This document shows, one piece after another, positions 31,645 through 41,440 of a stretch of DNA of 64,000 nucleotides. A program made the translations under genes and the position numbers. Under the pieces are notes generated by a model. The model saw only the letters and a program-made list of their open reading frames with translations. It ran no database searches and had not been told where the DNA came from. Numbering within the stretch: position 1 is the stretch's first letter; every line of letters starts with the position of its first letter. Origin of the DNA: Thiomonas sp. FB-Cd (lineage in GTDB: Bacteria; Pseudomonadota; Gammaproteobacteria; Burkholderiales; Burkholderiaceae_C); the NCBI RefSeq assembly GCF_000733775.1, contig NZ_JPOE01000005.1, forward strand, positions 372,001 through 436,000, given 5' to 3'.

Positions 31645-33099
31645 ATGTCCGCCGCCATCTCCAACACCCGCCCTACGCCCGACCAGGTTCTGGCCGACAT
31701 TGCCGACTACGTGCTCGGCCACCAACAGTTCCATGGTCTGGCTGTTGAAACGGCCCGCCTATGTCTGATTGACACCTTGGGCTGCGGGCTCGAGGCATTG
31801 GAGTATCCCGCCTGCACCAAGTTGCTCGGCCCGATTATTCCCGGCACGGTTGTGCCCCATGGGGCCAAGGTGCCGGGGACTCCCTATCAGCTCGACCCTG
31901 TGCAAGCAGCGTTCAACATTGGCGCGATGATCCGCTGGCTCGATTTCAACGACACATGGCTTGCTGCGGAATGGGGTCATCCGTCGGATAACCTAGGTGG
32001 CATCCTGGCTGCCGCTGACTGGCTCAGCCGATCGGCAGTGGCATGCGGCAAAGCACCGTTGCTCATGCGGGACGTCCTCAATGCCATGATCCAGGCTCAC
32101 GAAATCCAGGGTGTCATCGCCCTGGAGAATTCGTTCAACAAGGTCGGTCTCGACCACGTCGTTCTGGTCAAGGTCGCCACCACGGCCGTGGTGGGCCGCC
32201 TGCTGGGCCTGACCCGCGATGAGCTCATCAATGCCATCTCGCTTGCCTGGGTGGACGGGCAAAGCCTGCGCACCTATCGCCACGCCCCGAACACAGGCAG
32301 CCGCAAGAGCTGGGCTGCCGGCGACGCAACCAGCCGCGGCGTCCGCCTGGCCCTTATTGCCCGGACCGGGGAGATGGGCTATCCGAGCGTCCTGACGGCC
32401 AAGACCTGGGGCTTCTACGACGTGTTGTTCAAGGGCGAACCCTTCCGTTTCCAGAGGACCTATGGGTCCTATGTCATGGAAAACGTGCTCTTCAAGATCA
32501 GCTTCCCTGCCGAATTTCACAGCCAAACAGCGGTCGAGGCTGCGATGCAACTTCATAGCCAACTCGCATCCATGGGCAAGGATGTGGATGACATCGCGTC
32601 CATCACCATCCGTACCCACGAAGCCTGCATCCGCATCATCGACAAGAAGGGACCTTTGAACAACCCGGCCGATCGTGACCATTGCATTCAGTACATGGTG
32701 GCCGTGCCGCTCATCTTCGGCCGCCTGACTGCGGGCGACTATGAGGACGCCGTTGCCGCCGATCCGCGCATCGACACCCTTCGGGCAAAGATCACCTGCG
32801 AGGAGGACCCGCAGTTCACGAGGGACTATCACGACCCTGAAAAGCGCTCCATCGCCAATGCCCTGACTGTGACCTTCAAGGATGGCAGCCATCTTCCCGA
32901 GGTGGAAGTGGAGTATCCAATCGGCCACAAGCGCCGGCGCGCCGACGGCATTCCGCTGCTTGAAGCCAAGTTTCGAACGAATCTGGCACGGCGATTTGCG
33001 GCCAAGCAACAGGAGCGCATCTTGCATGCCTCGCTCGACACCGCGCATCTGTCCGCCATGCCGGTTCATGAGTATGTCGACCTGTACTGCCAGGCCTGA
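31645..33099 (+). CDS. prpD: 2-methylcitrate dehydratase PrpD
   Basis: Dehydrates 2-methylcitrate in propionate breakdown; MmgE/PrpD family. The 484 residues include [20 protein letters not shown], the long conserved stretch around [19 protein letters not shown], and [20 protein letters not shown]. Order and length match bacterial PrpD. It is preceded by the small exported-protein gene and followed by aconitase. Confidence 0.94.
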   Translation: MSAAISNTRPTPDQVLADIADYVLGHQQFHGLAVETARLCLIDTLGCGLEALEYPACTKLLGPIIPGTVVPHGAKVPGTPYQLDPVQAAFNIGAMIRWLDFNDTWLAAEWGHPSDNLGGILAAADWLSRSAVACGKAPLLMRDVLNAMIQAHEIQGVIALENSFNKVGLDHVVLVKVATTAVVGRLLGLTRDELINAISLAWVDGQSLRTYRHAPNTGSRKSWAAGDATSRGVRLALIARTGEMGYPSVLTAKTWGFYDVLFKGEPFRFQRTYGSYVMENVLFKISFPAEFHSQTAVEAAMQLHSQLASMGKDVDDIASITIRTHEACIRIIDKKGPLNNPADRDHCIQYMVAVPLIFGRLTAGDYEDAVAADPRIDTLRAKITCEEDPQFTRDYHDPEKRSIANALTVTFKDGSHLPEVEVEYPIGHKRRRADGIPLLEAKFRTNLARRFAAKQQERILHASLDTAHLSAMPVHEYVDLYCQA

Positions 33100-33170
33100 C
33101 ACGCCAACGCGTTTCCCAAAGTTTCCGCGGCCCACGGCCGCTTTCCTCGACATTGCCACCGGAGTTCGCC

Positions 33171-35918
33171 ATGGCCACTGCGACCAAGAAGCCCAAGACA
33201 GCCAAAGCCCCCAAACACGCGTTCGCAAGCGCGCTCAAATCCTTCAAAACTGCCAGCGGCAAGGCGGGAAAGTTCTACTCGATCCCGGCGCTCGGCAAGG
33301 CCTTGGGCGTGGATGTTTCGCGCCTGCCGGTGTCGATCCGCATCGTCCTGGAGTCCGTGCTGCGCAATTGCGATGGCAAGCGGGTGGGCGTCGAACATGT
33401 GAACCAACTGGCCCGTTGGAAGCCCAATGCCCCGCGCACGGATGAAATTCCCTTCGTCGTCGCCCGCGTGGTGTTGCAGGACTTCACCGGGGTTCCGTTA
33501 CTGGCTGACCTCGCTGCCATGCGCAGCGTCGCGGCCAACATGGGCAAGAGCCCAAAGGCGATTGAGCCGCTGGTGCCCGTCGACCTCGTTGTCGACCATT
33601 CGGTCATGATCGACAACTATGGGACCAAGAAGGCGCTGGACCTGAACATGCAACTGGAATTTCAGCGCAACCGCGAGCGCTACCAGTTCATGAAATGGGG
33701 CATGCAGGCGTTTGACACCTTTGGCGTGGTTCCTCCCGGATTTGGCATCGTGCACCAGATCAACCTGGAATACTTGGCCCGTGGGGTGCACAAGGGCGCC
33801 CACGGCGTGTACTACCCGGACACCTTGGTCGGCACCGACAGCCACACCACCATGATCAACGGCGTGGGCGTGGTGGGCTGGGGCGTAGGCGGCATCGAGG
33901 CCGAGGCCGGCATGCTGGGCCAACCGGTGTACTTCCTTACTCCCGACGTGGTGGGTGTCGAACTCAAGGGTCAGCTGCGCGGCGGCGTTACCGCCACGGA
34001 CCTCGTGCTCACCGTGACCGAAATGCTGCGCAAGGCCAAGGTCGTTGGCAAGTTTGTCGAGTTCTTTGGGGAAGGCACCGCATCGTTGAGTGTCCCCGAC
34101 CGCGCGACCATCGCCAACATGGCTCCCGAATATGGCGCCACGATGGGCTTTTTCCCGGTTGACGATAAGACACTGGCTTATTTCAAGGGCACCGGTCGAA
34201 GCAAAGCCGAAATCGAGGCGCTGGAAGCCTACTTCAAAGCACAGAAGCTCTTTGGCATCCCGCGCGCCGGGCAGATCGATTACTCCACGACGCTGGCTCT
34301 GGATCTGTCCACTGTCGCCCCATCACTGGCCGGGCCCAAGCGCCCTCAGGACCGCATCGAACTTGGGGCGGTGAAGTCCACATTTACATCGCTATTTTCC
34401 GCGCCGATGGATCAGGGGGGATTTAGCCAGTCACCGCAACGCCTTGATGCGTCGGTCACCACCTCTGGGGGGATCGAGCTGCATGATGGCGACGTGCTGA
34501 TCGCGGCCATCACCTCATGCACCAACACCTCCAACCCCAGCGTGCTGTTGGCAGCAGGACTGCTGGCCAAAAAGGCGGTAGAAGCCGGGCTTAAGGTGAA
34601 AAAGCACGTCAAGACGTCCCTAGCCCCTGGCTCGCGCGTGGTCACCGAATATCTGGAGCGGGCGGGCCTGCTGCCCTACCTGGAAAAGCTGGGCTTCTAT
34701 CTGGCTGGCTACGGCTGCACCACCTGCATCGGCAACGCCGGCCCCTTGGCTGCAGATATCGACGCGGCAATCACCACCAACGATTTAGTGTGCGCGGCGG
34801 TACTTTCGGGAAACCGCAATTTCGAGGCACGTATCCACCCCAACATCAAGGCGAATTTCCTCGCCTCGCCCCCGCTCGTCGTGGCATACGCCATCGCAGG
34901 CACCGTCACGCGCGACCTCATGACAGAGCCCGTGGGTACGGGCAAGGGAGGCAAGCCGGTGTACCTGGGCGACATCTGGCCGAGCGCTGCTGAGGTGGAC
35001 AAACTGCTGAAGGTGGCCCTGGATCCGAAGACCTACAAGGCCAACTATGCGCAGTTGCAAGACAAGCCAGGCAAACTGTGGAACCAGATTGCCAAGTCCG
35101 CGGGTCAGGTATACAACTGGCCCGAGAGCACCTACATCGCGCAGCCACCCTTCTTCCAGGACTTCAACATGAAGCCCGAGACGGCCGCCTCCAGCGTGCA
35201 AGGCGCGCGGGCCCTGGCGCTTTTCGCTGATTCGATCACAACCGATCACATCTCCCCGGCCGGTTCGATCAAGGAAACATCTCCTGCCGGGCAGTGGCTT
35301 CTGGCGCACGGAGTGCGCAAGGAAGATTTCAACTCCTATGGCTCGCGGCGCGGCAACCATGAGGTCATGATGCGCGGCACTTTCGCGAACGTGCGCATCA
35401 AAAACATGATGATCCCTCCCATGGCGGACGGTTCACGCGAGGAAGGCGGCGTGACGCTGTTCCAGCCCTCAGGCGAGAAGATGTTCATCTTCGATGCAGC
35501 AATGCGCTACATGTCCGAGGGTCGGCCAACCGTGATTCTGGCAGGCGAGGAATACGGCACCGGATCCAGCCGGGACTGGGCAGCCAAGGGCACGCAACTG
35601 TTGGGTGTCAAAGCAGTCGTGGCGCGCAGCTTCGAGCGCATCCACCGATCCAACCTTATCGGCATGGGCGTCCTTCCGCTCCAATTCTTGGGCAGCGACT
35701 CGTGGCAGTCCTTGGGCATTACTGGAGACGAAACGTTTGACGTGCTGCTTGGCGACAGCATCAGGCCGCAGCAAGACGCCACACTCGTCGTCCACCGCGA
35801 AGGCCAGCCCGACCAACAAGTCAAGGTCAAGCTGCGCATTGACACCCCGATCGAGGTGGACTACTACCACCATGGCGGCATCCTTCCGTACGTGCTTCGA
35901 CAATTACTCGCCGCTTGA
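33171..35918 (+). CDS. acnA: Aconitate hydratase A
   Basis: Isomerises citrate and isocitrate via a [4Fe-4S] cluster; it could also hydrate 2-methylaconitate made by PrpD. The 915-residue protein has [21 protein letters not shown], the cluster cysteines in [13 protein letters not shown] and [12 protein letters not shown], and the swivel-domain [17 protein letters not shown]. The start at 33171 has a GGAG site. A Lys/Ala-rich N-terminal tail of about 20 residues precedes the conserved domain. The presence of prpD argues for AcnA rather than the AcnD/PrpF variant. Confidence 0.93.
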   Translation: MATATKKPKTAKAPKHAFASALKSFKTASGKAGKFYSIPALGKALGVDVSRLPVSIRIVLESVLRNCDGKRVGVEHVNQLARWKPNAPRTDEIPFVVARVVLQDFTGVPLLADLAAMRSVAANMGKSPKAIEPLVPVDLVVDHSVMIDNYGTKKALDLNMQLEFQRNRERYQFMKWGMQAFDTFGVVPPGFGIVHQINLEYLARGVHKGAHGVYYPDTLVGTDSHTTMINGVGVVGWGVGGIEAEAGMLGQPVYFLTPDVVGVELKGQLRGGVTATDLVLTVTEMLRKAKVVGKFVEFFGEGTASLSVPDRATIANMAPEYGATMGFFPVDDKTLAYFKGTGRSKAEIEALEAYFKAQKLFGIPRAGQIDYSTTLALDLSTVAPSLAGPKRPQDRIELGAVKSTFTSLFSAPMDQGGFSQSPQRLDASVTTSGGIELHDGDVLIAAITSCTNTSNPSVLLAAGLLAKKAVEAGLKVKKHVKTSLAPGSRVVTEYLERAGLLPYLEKLGFYLAGYGCTTCIGNAGPLAADIDAAITTNDLVCAAVLSGNRNFEARIHPNIKANFLASPPLVVAYAIAGTVTRDLMTEPVGTGKGGKPVYLGDIWPSAAEVDKLLKVALDPKTYKANYAQLQDKPGKLWNQIAKSAGQVYNWPESTYIAQPPFFQDFNMKPETAASSVQGARALALFADSITTDHISPAGSIKETSPAGQWLLAHGVRKEDFNSYGSRRGNHEVMMRGTFANVRIKNMMIPPMADGSREEGGVTLFQPSGEKMFIFDAAMRYMSEGRPTVILAGEEYGTGSSRDWAAKGTQLLGVKAVVARSFERIHRSNLIGMGVLPLQFLGSDSWQSLGITGDETFDVLLGDSIRPQQDATLVVHREGQPDQQVKVKLRIDTPIEVDYYHHGGILPYVLRQLLAA

Positions 35919-35947
35919 CGGCAAGCGCCAACGGCGCAGTGCGAGGG

Positions 35948-35974
35948 GCCCGGGCTCTGCCCGGGCTTAGTTTT
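35948..35974 (+). terminator. Intrinsic terminator after acnA
   Basis: A perfect seven-base-pair GCCCGGG/CCCGGGC stem with a five-base loop, then TTAGTTTT. It lies 29 bases past the acnA stop and ends the mdh-prp-acnA unit. The convergent dehydrogenase stop codon falls in its U tract. Confidence 0.75.
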
Positions 35975-36899
35975 GCGGTTGTTCCAATGTCCTCAACAGC
36001 GAGCTGGTGTCGTCGTCTCCCATGCCGAGCGCCATAAGACGATCCAGCTGCGCATGCACGGCGCCGAGCGCCGGAAGGGCAAGACCAGCCTGCCGCGCGG
36101 CTTCCGCAGCGAGGCCGAAGTCCTTGGCATGGAGGCGGGCCGGGATGCCCGCGGCAAAGTCGCGTGCTGCCATTTTGGGGCCCATCAGATCTAGCATGCG
36201 GCTACCCGCAAAGCCCGCCGAGATGGCGTGGAGTACCCGATGCAAATCGGCACCCTCCGCTTGCGCGAAACGCATGGCCTCCGCGATGCCCTCGATGTTG
36301 ATCACCTGGACGATCTGGTTGCAGAGCTTTGCAACCTGTCCACTGCCCGCCGGACCGACGTGAGTGATGGTTGAGCCCAATAGGGACAGCAGCTGCAGCG
36401 CTCTCGTGTAAGCCTCAGGTTCGCCTCCCACCATGATCGACAGGGTCGCCTCGCGCGCGCCCTTCTCCCCGCCAGACACCGGCGCGTCCAGAAAATGAAT
36501 GCCAGCCTCGTCCAGAGCCGCGGCGATACGCCTGGCACCCGCAGGTGCAATCGTGCTGTGGTCAACGCAGATCGTCCCTGGGCTTGCACCAAGAGCAGCT
36601 CCTTCTGGCCCCAAAAGGACCTGCTCGACATCCGGCGTGGACGTCACGTTCGTGAAGACGAACGCCGCTCCCATCGCAGCCTCCGCCGGGCTGTCGCAGA
36701 CCTGCATGCCGGCATGCGCAGCGCGCTCGCGCTTGACGCGATCTCGAGCAAAAACCCTTAGCCTATGGCCTGCGTGTTGCAGGTGGCCGCACATGGCCCA
36801 CCCCATTGCACCCAAGCCGATAAAGCCAAGCGTAAGCAGGGGCTGGCGCGTGTCGGGTTCGGAAAGGAGCTTGGAATGCGAGGTGGCGCTTGCGTTCAT
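35967..36899 (-). CDS. NAD-binding 3-hydroxyisobutyrate dehydrogenase-like protein
   Basis: A beta-hydroxyacid dehydrogenase. The N-terminal Rossmann motif is LGFIGLGAMGWAMCGHLQHAG. The family signature DAPVSGGEKGAREATLSIMVGG and the catalytic lysine in VAKLCNQIVQVINIEGIAEA are clear, and the C-terminal helical domain has KDFGLAAEAARQAG. Relatives are tartronate semialdehyde reductase (GarR/GlxR) and 3-hydroxyisobutyrate dehydrogenase; the substrate cannot be settled here. It is a single gene convergent with acnA. Confidence 0.9.
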   Translation of the reverse strand: MNASATSHSKLLSEPDTRQPLLTLGFIGLGAMGWAMCGHLQHAGHRLRVFARDRVKRERAAHAGMQVCDSPAEAAMGAAFVFTNVTSTPDVEQVLLGPEGAALGASPGTICVDHSTIAPAGARRIAAALDEAGIHFLDAPVSGGEKGAREATLSIMVGGEPEAYTRALQLLSLLGSTITHVGPAGSGQVAKLCNQIVQVINIEGIAEAMRFAQAEGADLHRVLHAISAGFAGSRMLDLMGPKMAARDFAAGIPARLHAKDFGLAAEAARQAGLALPALGAVHAQLDRLMALGMGDDDTSSLLRTLEQPQN

Positions 36900-37039
36900 G
36901 ATCATGACCGTGGGGGCAATGTCCCCGATGCTATGGGCGCGTGCAACAGCGCCGCAAGTTCGATGTCCCGATCTGACGCTCTCAAGGGATAACCTTGCAC
37001 TGGATAGAGCCTGCCTATGGGCGGGATTGAAAGGGTGAA

Positions 37040-37069
37040 TTGGACAACGTCAAGTTCCCGTTCTAAATT
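37040..37069 (+). promoter_or_regulatory. Probable promoter of the rubrerythrin cluster
   Basis: TTGGAC at 37040 and TAAATT at 37064 with an 18-base spacer. It lies 60 bases upstream of the rubrerythrin start, and an AGGAGA ribosome site follows at about 37119. Confidence 0.55.
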
Positions 37070-37128
37070 GCATGCTGCCGCGTGCAGCGGCAAGATTGTG
37101 TTCCGCTTCTGCACCCTAGGAGAAAACG

Positions 37129-37551
37129 ATGACCGCATTGAAAGGCTCGAAGACCGAGCAAAATTTGAAAGACGCCTTTGCCGGTGAGTCCATGGCCAAC
37201 CGCCGCTACCTGTATTTCGCAAGCAAGGCCGACGTGGAAGGACAGAATGACGTGGCAGCGCTGTTCCGCTCTACTGCCGAAGGTGAAACCGGCCATGCGC
37301 ACGGGCACCTGGAGTTTCTCGAAGCTGTAGGCGACCCGGCCACCGGCCTGCCCATCGGGCCGACCCGCGACAACCTGAAGTCGGCTGTGGCTGGGGAAAC
37401 GCACGAGTACACCGACATGTATCCCGGTATGGCCAAAACGGCGCGCGACGAGGGCTTCGACGAAATCGCCGATTGGTTCTCCACTTTGGCCAAAGCTGAA
37501 CGCTCACACGCCAACCGCTACCAAAAGGCGCTGGACGTGCTGGCAGACTGA
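37129..37551 (+). CDS. Rubrerythrin-family diiron protein without rubredoxin domain
   Basis: A 140-residue four-helix ferritin-like protein. Diiron ligand motifs are visible in [39 protein letters not shown] and [16 protein letters not shown]. There is no C-terminal CxxC rubredoxin domain, so it is of the short erythrin type. The family reduces hydrogen peroxide with electrons from partner proteins. The next two genes, an Fe-S oxidoreductase and a DUF3501 protein, are candidates for those partners. Confidence 0.92.
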   Translation: MTALKGSKTEQNLKDAFAGESMANRRYLYFASKADVEGQNDVAALFRSTAEGETGHAHGHLEFLEAVGDPATGLPIGPTRDNLKSAVAGETHEYTDMYPGMAKTARDEGFDEIADWFSTLAKAERSHANRYQKALDVLAD

Positions 37552-37572
37552 TCGCACCTGCCTCTCGGTCGC

Positions 37573-37607
37573 ATGCGCCACGGCAGCCTCGCGCTGCCGT
37601 GGCGCAT
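37573..37607 (+). other. Strong hairpin between rubrerythrin and Fe-S protein genes
   Basis: ATGCGCCACGGCAGC and its exact complement form a 15-base-pair stem around a five-base loop. No U tract follows, so it is more likely an mRNA-stabilising or processing element, giving more rubrerythrin than downstream protein, than a terminator. Confidence 0.6.
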
Positions 37608-37697
37608 TGTGGCCTGGTGTTTTGCAAGCCGCCGCGAGCCGTTCTGCGCCCGTGGCGGCTGCGGATCCTGAATTCGACAAAGCAAAGGTCTACCTCC

Positions 37698-39044
37698 ATG
37701 TCCACGCGCGAAGGCAATCTTGAGGCTCCAACCCGGCATCCGCTGGATTGGCTCAATCCAGCGTTCTATGACGAGCAGGAGTGCTTGCACGAGCTCGAGC
37801 GGATTTTCGACATCTGCCACGGATGCAGGCGCTGCGTATCGCTTTGTCAATCCTTCCCCACCTTGTTCGACCTGGTGGACGAAAGCAGCACTGGCGAAGT
37901 CGCCAGCGTGGACAAGCAAGACTTCTGGAAGGTTGTGGATCAGTGCTACATCTGCGACCTTTGCTACATGACCAAATGTCCCTATGTGCCGCCTCATCCG
38001 TGGAACCTGGACTTTCCGCACACCATGTTGCGTGCCAAGGCGATCCAGTTTAAGCAAGGCAAGGTCTCCAGAGCCAACGTGCTGCTAGCGTCGACCGACG
38101 TGCATGGCAAACTGGCTGGCATTCCCATCGTGGTGCAAGTGGCAAACGCGGCAAACAAGACGGCCCCAGTTCGCGCCCTGCTTGAAAGCACCCTCGGCAT
38201 CGACCGCCATGCCTGGGTACCCGATCTTGCGAGCAAAAAATTCCGCTCTGCTGCCCCCCATGCAGGGGCGAAGCAGGCACCCGACGGCGAGCGCACGCCT
38301 GGACGCGTCGCCATATTCTCGACCTGCTACATCAACTACAACGAGCCCAAGATCGGGCTCGACCTCCTCAAGATACTCGACCATAACGGGATCGCCTACG
38401 AACTTGTGGACAAGGAGCAGTGCTGCGGTATGCCAAAGTTGGAAATCGGCGATCTGGATGCGGTGGCCCGAGCGAAGGAAGTGAACATCCCCGCGCTTGC
38501 GCGGTACGCCCGCGCCGGCTATGCCATCCTCACCGGTGTACCGTCGTGCACATTGATGTTCAAGCAGGAGATTCCCTTGATGTATCCCGAAGATGCCGAC
38601 GTCAAGGCCGTCCAGGACGCGATCTGGGACCCGTTCGAGTATCTTGTGGCGCGTCATAAGGATGGCCTCCTCAAGACCGATTTCAAGCAATCGTTAGGCA
38701 AGGTCTCCTACCAAATCCCGTGTCATAGCCGCGTACAGAACATGGGGCGCAAAACCGAGGAGCTGTTCAAGCTCATCGCTCAGACTGTCGAGGTCCAACT
38801 CACCACGATTGAGCGCTGCTCGGGCCATGCGGGCACCTACGGGGTGAAGAAGGCGCATCACGCCGACGCAATGAAGATTGGCAAAGCGGTTTTCAAGTCG
38901 ATGGACGCGCCGCAGCCCGACTACATCAGTTCAGACTGCCCGCTCGGCGGCCACCACATCGCCCAAGGCATTGCCGAGCAAGGCAGCTCGCATCCTCAAC
39001 TCGAGCACCCGCTAAGCCTTCTGCGCATCGCCTACGGCATTTGA
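37698..39044 (+). CDS. Fe-S oxidoreductase with GlpC/HdrD-like domains
   Basis: A 448-residue soluble protein. The N-terminal half has two ferredoxin-type [4Fe-4S] motifs (CHGCRRCVSLCQSFP and CYICDLCYMTKCPYVPP). The C-terminal half has cysteine-rich CCG-type domains (EQCCGMPKLEIGD, then IPCHSR and ERCSGHAGTYG, where the usual second Cys is Ser). Such proteins pass electrons among flavins, quinols or thiols. The setting between rubrerythrin and DUF3501 suggests electron supply to the diiron protein. I chose 37698 because it begins the conserved sequence. Confidence 0.88.
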   Translation: MSTREGNLEAPTRHPLDWLNPAFYDEQECLHELERIFDICHGCRRCVSLCQSFPTLFDLVDESSTGEVASVDKQDFWKVVDQCYICDLCYMTKCPYVPPHPWNLDFPHTMLRAKAIQFKQGKVSRANVLLASTDVHGKLAGIPIVVQVANAANKTAPVRALLESTLGIDRHAWVPDLASKKFRSAAPHAGAKQAPDGERTPGRVAIFSTCYINYNEPKIGLDLLKILDHNGIAYELVDKEQCCGMPKLEIGDLDAVARAKEVNIPALARYARAGYAILTGVPSCTLMFKQEIPLMYPEDADVKAVQDAIWDPFEYLVARHKDGLLKTDFKQSLGKVSYQIPCHSRVQNMGRKTEELFKLIAQTVEVQLTTIERCSGHAGTYGVKKAHHADAMKIGKAVFKSMDAPQPDYISSDCPLGGHHIAQGIAEQGSSHPQLEHPLSLLRIAYGI

Positions 39045-39083
39045 GATACACCTTTACTGTATACATCCTTCCGGAGATCCCAC

Positions 39084-39668
39084 ATGCCGCTGACCCGCGA
39101 CAGCCTACTGACGCTCGAAGCCTATGCCAAGGCGCGCAAGCAGATGAAGGCCGAGATTATTCGCCATCGCCAGCTGCGCTCAGTGCAGCTCGGCGAGCAC
39201 ATGACCCTGCAATTTGAAGACGAACATACCATTCGCTACCAGATTCAGGAAATGCTGCGCATCGAAAAAATCTTCGAGGAACAGGGCATCCAGAATGAGA
39301 TCGACACCTACTCCCCGCTCATTCCCGACGGCCGGAACTGGAAGGCGACGTTGTTGCTCGAGTTTCCCGATGTCGAGCAGCGCCGGCGCGAACTGACGCG
39401 CCTTATCGGCGTGGAAGACAAGGTGTACATCGAGGTGCCTGGCCACCCTCGCATCTACGCCATCGCCGATGAAGATCTGCCGCGCGAGAACTCCGAGAAG
39501 ACTTCCGCTGTTCATTTTCTACGCTTTGAGTTCAGCCCATCGGTCATCGCCGCGATGCGTGCCGGCGCTGATACGGTCGTCGGTTGCGAGCACCCCCACT
39601 ACGATATGCGCCACGTCATCCCGCCTGCTACGCGCCAAGCCTTGCTTGCGGATTTCGCGGCCATTTGA
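39084..39668 (+). CDS. DUF3501 family protein
   Basis: A 194-residue protein of unknown function. It starts MPLTRDSLLTLEAYAKARKQMKAE-like, with the highly charged helix EIIRHRQLRSVQLGEH. HYDMRHVIPPATRQALLADF is at the C-terminus. A CGGAG site lies upstream. DUF3501 genes recur beside rubrerythrin and GlpC-like genes in diverse bacteria, so a shared oxidative-stress role is a reasonable inference. Confidence 0.87.
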   Translation: MPLTRDSLLTLEAYAKARKQMKAEIIRHRQLRSVQLGEHMTLQFEDEHTIRYQIQEMLRIEKIFEEQGIQNEIDTYSPLIPDGRNWKATLLLEFPDVEQRRRELTRLIGVEDKVYIEVPGHPRIYAIADEDLPRENSEKTSAVHFLRFEFSPSVIAAMRAGADTVVGCEHPHYDMRHVIPPATRQALLADFAAI

Positions 39669-39784
39669 GGCCGCGGCGCGCCATGCCCCGCGCATCGCGC
39701 CTAACCGCTGAAACGGGGCGCGATTTCCCGCTTCTTATTGACCCACGCCCTGGGGCCTAAGGCCTCTTTGTCGCTCACGCCGCC

Positions 39785-40573
39785 ATGCTGATTGTTCTTT
39801 CCCCCGCCAAGACCCTCGACTTCACCAGCGCGATCCCCGAACTCCCGGTCACCCAGCCGCGATTCATCCCTCAAGCGGCAGAATTGATCAAGATCCTGCG
39901 TGAGAAAAGCCCGGCCGAGCTCTCCAGTCTGATGCACATCTCTGACAAACTCTCGACGCTCAACGCACAACGCTATGCGCAATGGTCGCCGCGCTTCACG
40001 CCCGACAACAGCCGGCCCGCCATTCTCGCGTTCAACGGTGACGTCTACGAAGGACTGGACGCAGCCCATCTCAAGGGCAAAGACCTCCAATGGGCACAGG
40101 ACCACATCGCCCTGCTCAGTGGTCTTTACGGTGTGCTGCGGCCCCTCGACCTCATGCAGCCGTACCGCCTGGAGATGGGTACGCTGCTCCCGAACCGTCA
40201 AGGCAAAGACCTCTACGCCTACTGGGGCAACCGCATCGCGCAGACCCTTCGCGAACAACTTCAAGGCCATACCCACCCGGTGCTCGTGAATCTGGCCTCA
40301 GACGAGTACTTTGGCGCCGTACGTATGGAAGCGCTCGGCCTCCCCGTCGTGCAACCTGTTTTCCAAGACGGCAATGCAGGTGTTTACAAGACAATCAGCT
40401 TTTATGCCAAGCGCGCGCGGGGCCTTATGGCTCGTTATGCAATCACCCGTCGCATAGCCGACCCAGATCGCCTCAAAGCCTTTGATCTTGAAGGTTACGG
40501 CTACAGTGCCGAAGCTTCGACCACCACCCGCTGGGTCTACCGCCGAGCCAAACCCCAAACAGCTCAGTTATGA
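39785..40573 (+). CDS. yaaA: Peroxide stress protein YaaA
   Basis: DUF328/UPF0246 protein of 262 residues. It begins MLIVLSPAKTLDFTSAIPE and contains PAILAFNGDVYEGLDA, LSGLYGVLRPLDLMQPYRLEMG and LVNLASDEYFGAV, all diagnostic. In E. coli YaaA lowers free iron and limits DNA damage during peroxide stress. Its place next to the rubrerythrin cluster is functionally consistent. The island-bearing tRNA gene begins 12 bases after it. Confidence 0.95.
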   Translation: MLIVLSPAKTLDFTSAIPELPVTQPRFIPQAAELIKILREKSPAELSSLMHISDKLSTLNAQRYAQWSPRFTPDNSRPAILAFNGDVYEGLDAAHLKGKDLQWAQDHIALLSGLYGVLRPLDLMQPYRLEMGTLLPNRQGKDLYAYWGNRIAQTLREQLQGHTHPVLVNLASDEYFGAVRMEALGLPVVQPVFQDGNAGVYKTISFYAKRARGLMARYAITRRIADPDRLKAFDLEGYGYSAEASTTTRWVYRRAKPQTAQL

Positions 40574-40585
40574 TTACGCACTGTT

Positions 40586-40661
<76 letters not shown>

Positions 40662-40684
40662 CCTACAAGATAAGTTGTTGATTT

Positions 40685-40713
40685 AACTGGTGAAAATAAG
40701 TTTTTCACCAGTT
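40685..40713. repeat. Perfect inverted repeat at the attL side
   Basis: AACTGGTGAAAA and TTTTCACCAGTT form a 12-base-pair arm pair around five bases. The GTTGTACAAC palindrome follows near 40740. These lie between attL and the integrase, where arm-binding or accessory sites are usual. Their role is inferred. Confidence 0.6.
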
Positions 40714-40760
40714 GATTGAGCGCGTTGTTGTACTTTTTGTTGTACAACTTGCTCGATTAC

Positions 40761-40804
40761 AAAGGCTCTGCGACGTTGGTCCACCACGTCCCCGGAGCCT
40801 TTTT
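40761..40804 (+). terminator. Hairpin with U tract just before the integrase start
   Basis: AAAGGCTC pairs with GAGCCTTT, enclosing a smaller GACGT/ACGTC stem, and T5 follows. The U tract ends at the integrase ATG (40806). It may stop tRNA transcripts from entering the integrase gene. Confidence 0.55.
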
Positions 40805-40805
40805 C

Positions 40806-41387
40806 ATGGTCTATTTCACGCAGCAACGCGGCACCTATATCTTCCAGCTGCGCGTGCCGCGCAAAAATCAAGCCCAATTCGGCCAACTCATCCGCGTTCA
40901 GCTGGGCACCAGCGACCTTGCGGCCGCCAAGGTGCTGAGCATGCACTTGGCCGCCCAATGGCTGGCACGCTTCTCCGGCCTGGAGTTGCCAGCGACCTTC
41001 GTAGCTCAGCCACCGAGTGTCGACGACGCCGCGACGGGCGGCAACAGCTCGGGAAAGCCCGATACGGGTCCTGGCCTGAAGCCCGACATGGGCCTCCCGC
41101 CCGAGGCCCGCAAAGGCCCCGTCCCGCACGCGCAAACCTTTCTCGCCGTCTTTGAATACTGGCGGGACTTGAATCCGAGCCGCCCACTGCGCACCATCGT
41201 CGAGTTCGAAGCCGGCGCCGAAGCTTTCGACCGCTTCATTCAGCGACCCGTTGCACAACTCGACCGGCGCCTCGTCGCTGCGTACCGCGATGCGCTGCTC
41301 GCCCGCTCGCTGCACCCCAAGACGGTGACCAACAAGCTCAGTCACATCAGCGCCATGCTCCAAGCCGCGGTTGACGCTGGCCTGTAA
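40806..41387 (+). pseudogene. Tyrosine integrase, N-terminal fragment
   Basis: The 193 residues contain the N-terminal arm-binding domain (MVYFTQQRGTYIFQLRVPRK, a DUF6538-like start) and the core-binding helical domain (ARSLHPKTVTNKLSHISAML). It stops at TAA before any catalytic R-H-R-Y region, whereas such integrases usually exceed 400 residues. The stop precedes the IS66 target site, so IS66 did not itself create the stop. A C-terminal-type integrase fragment lies in the opposite orientation just beyond IS66. Confidence 0.8.
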
Positions 41388-41440
41388 GCAATGTCAAGCG
41401 TAAGCGTCCAGCGAACCCATCTTGACCCCTGCAGTAAGAG

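Noticed and set aside
31993..33228. Open frame of 411 codons opposite prpD
   Set aside because: Shadow of prpD; no recognisable domain.
35948..35974. Bidirectional terminator for acnA and the convergent dehydrogenase
   Set aside because: The stem has a U-rich tract only on the plus-strand side; the minus-strand side lacks one, so only acnA termination is supported.
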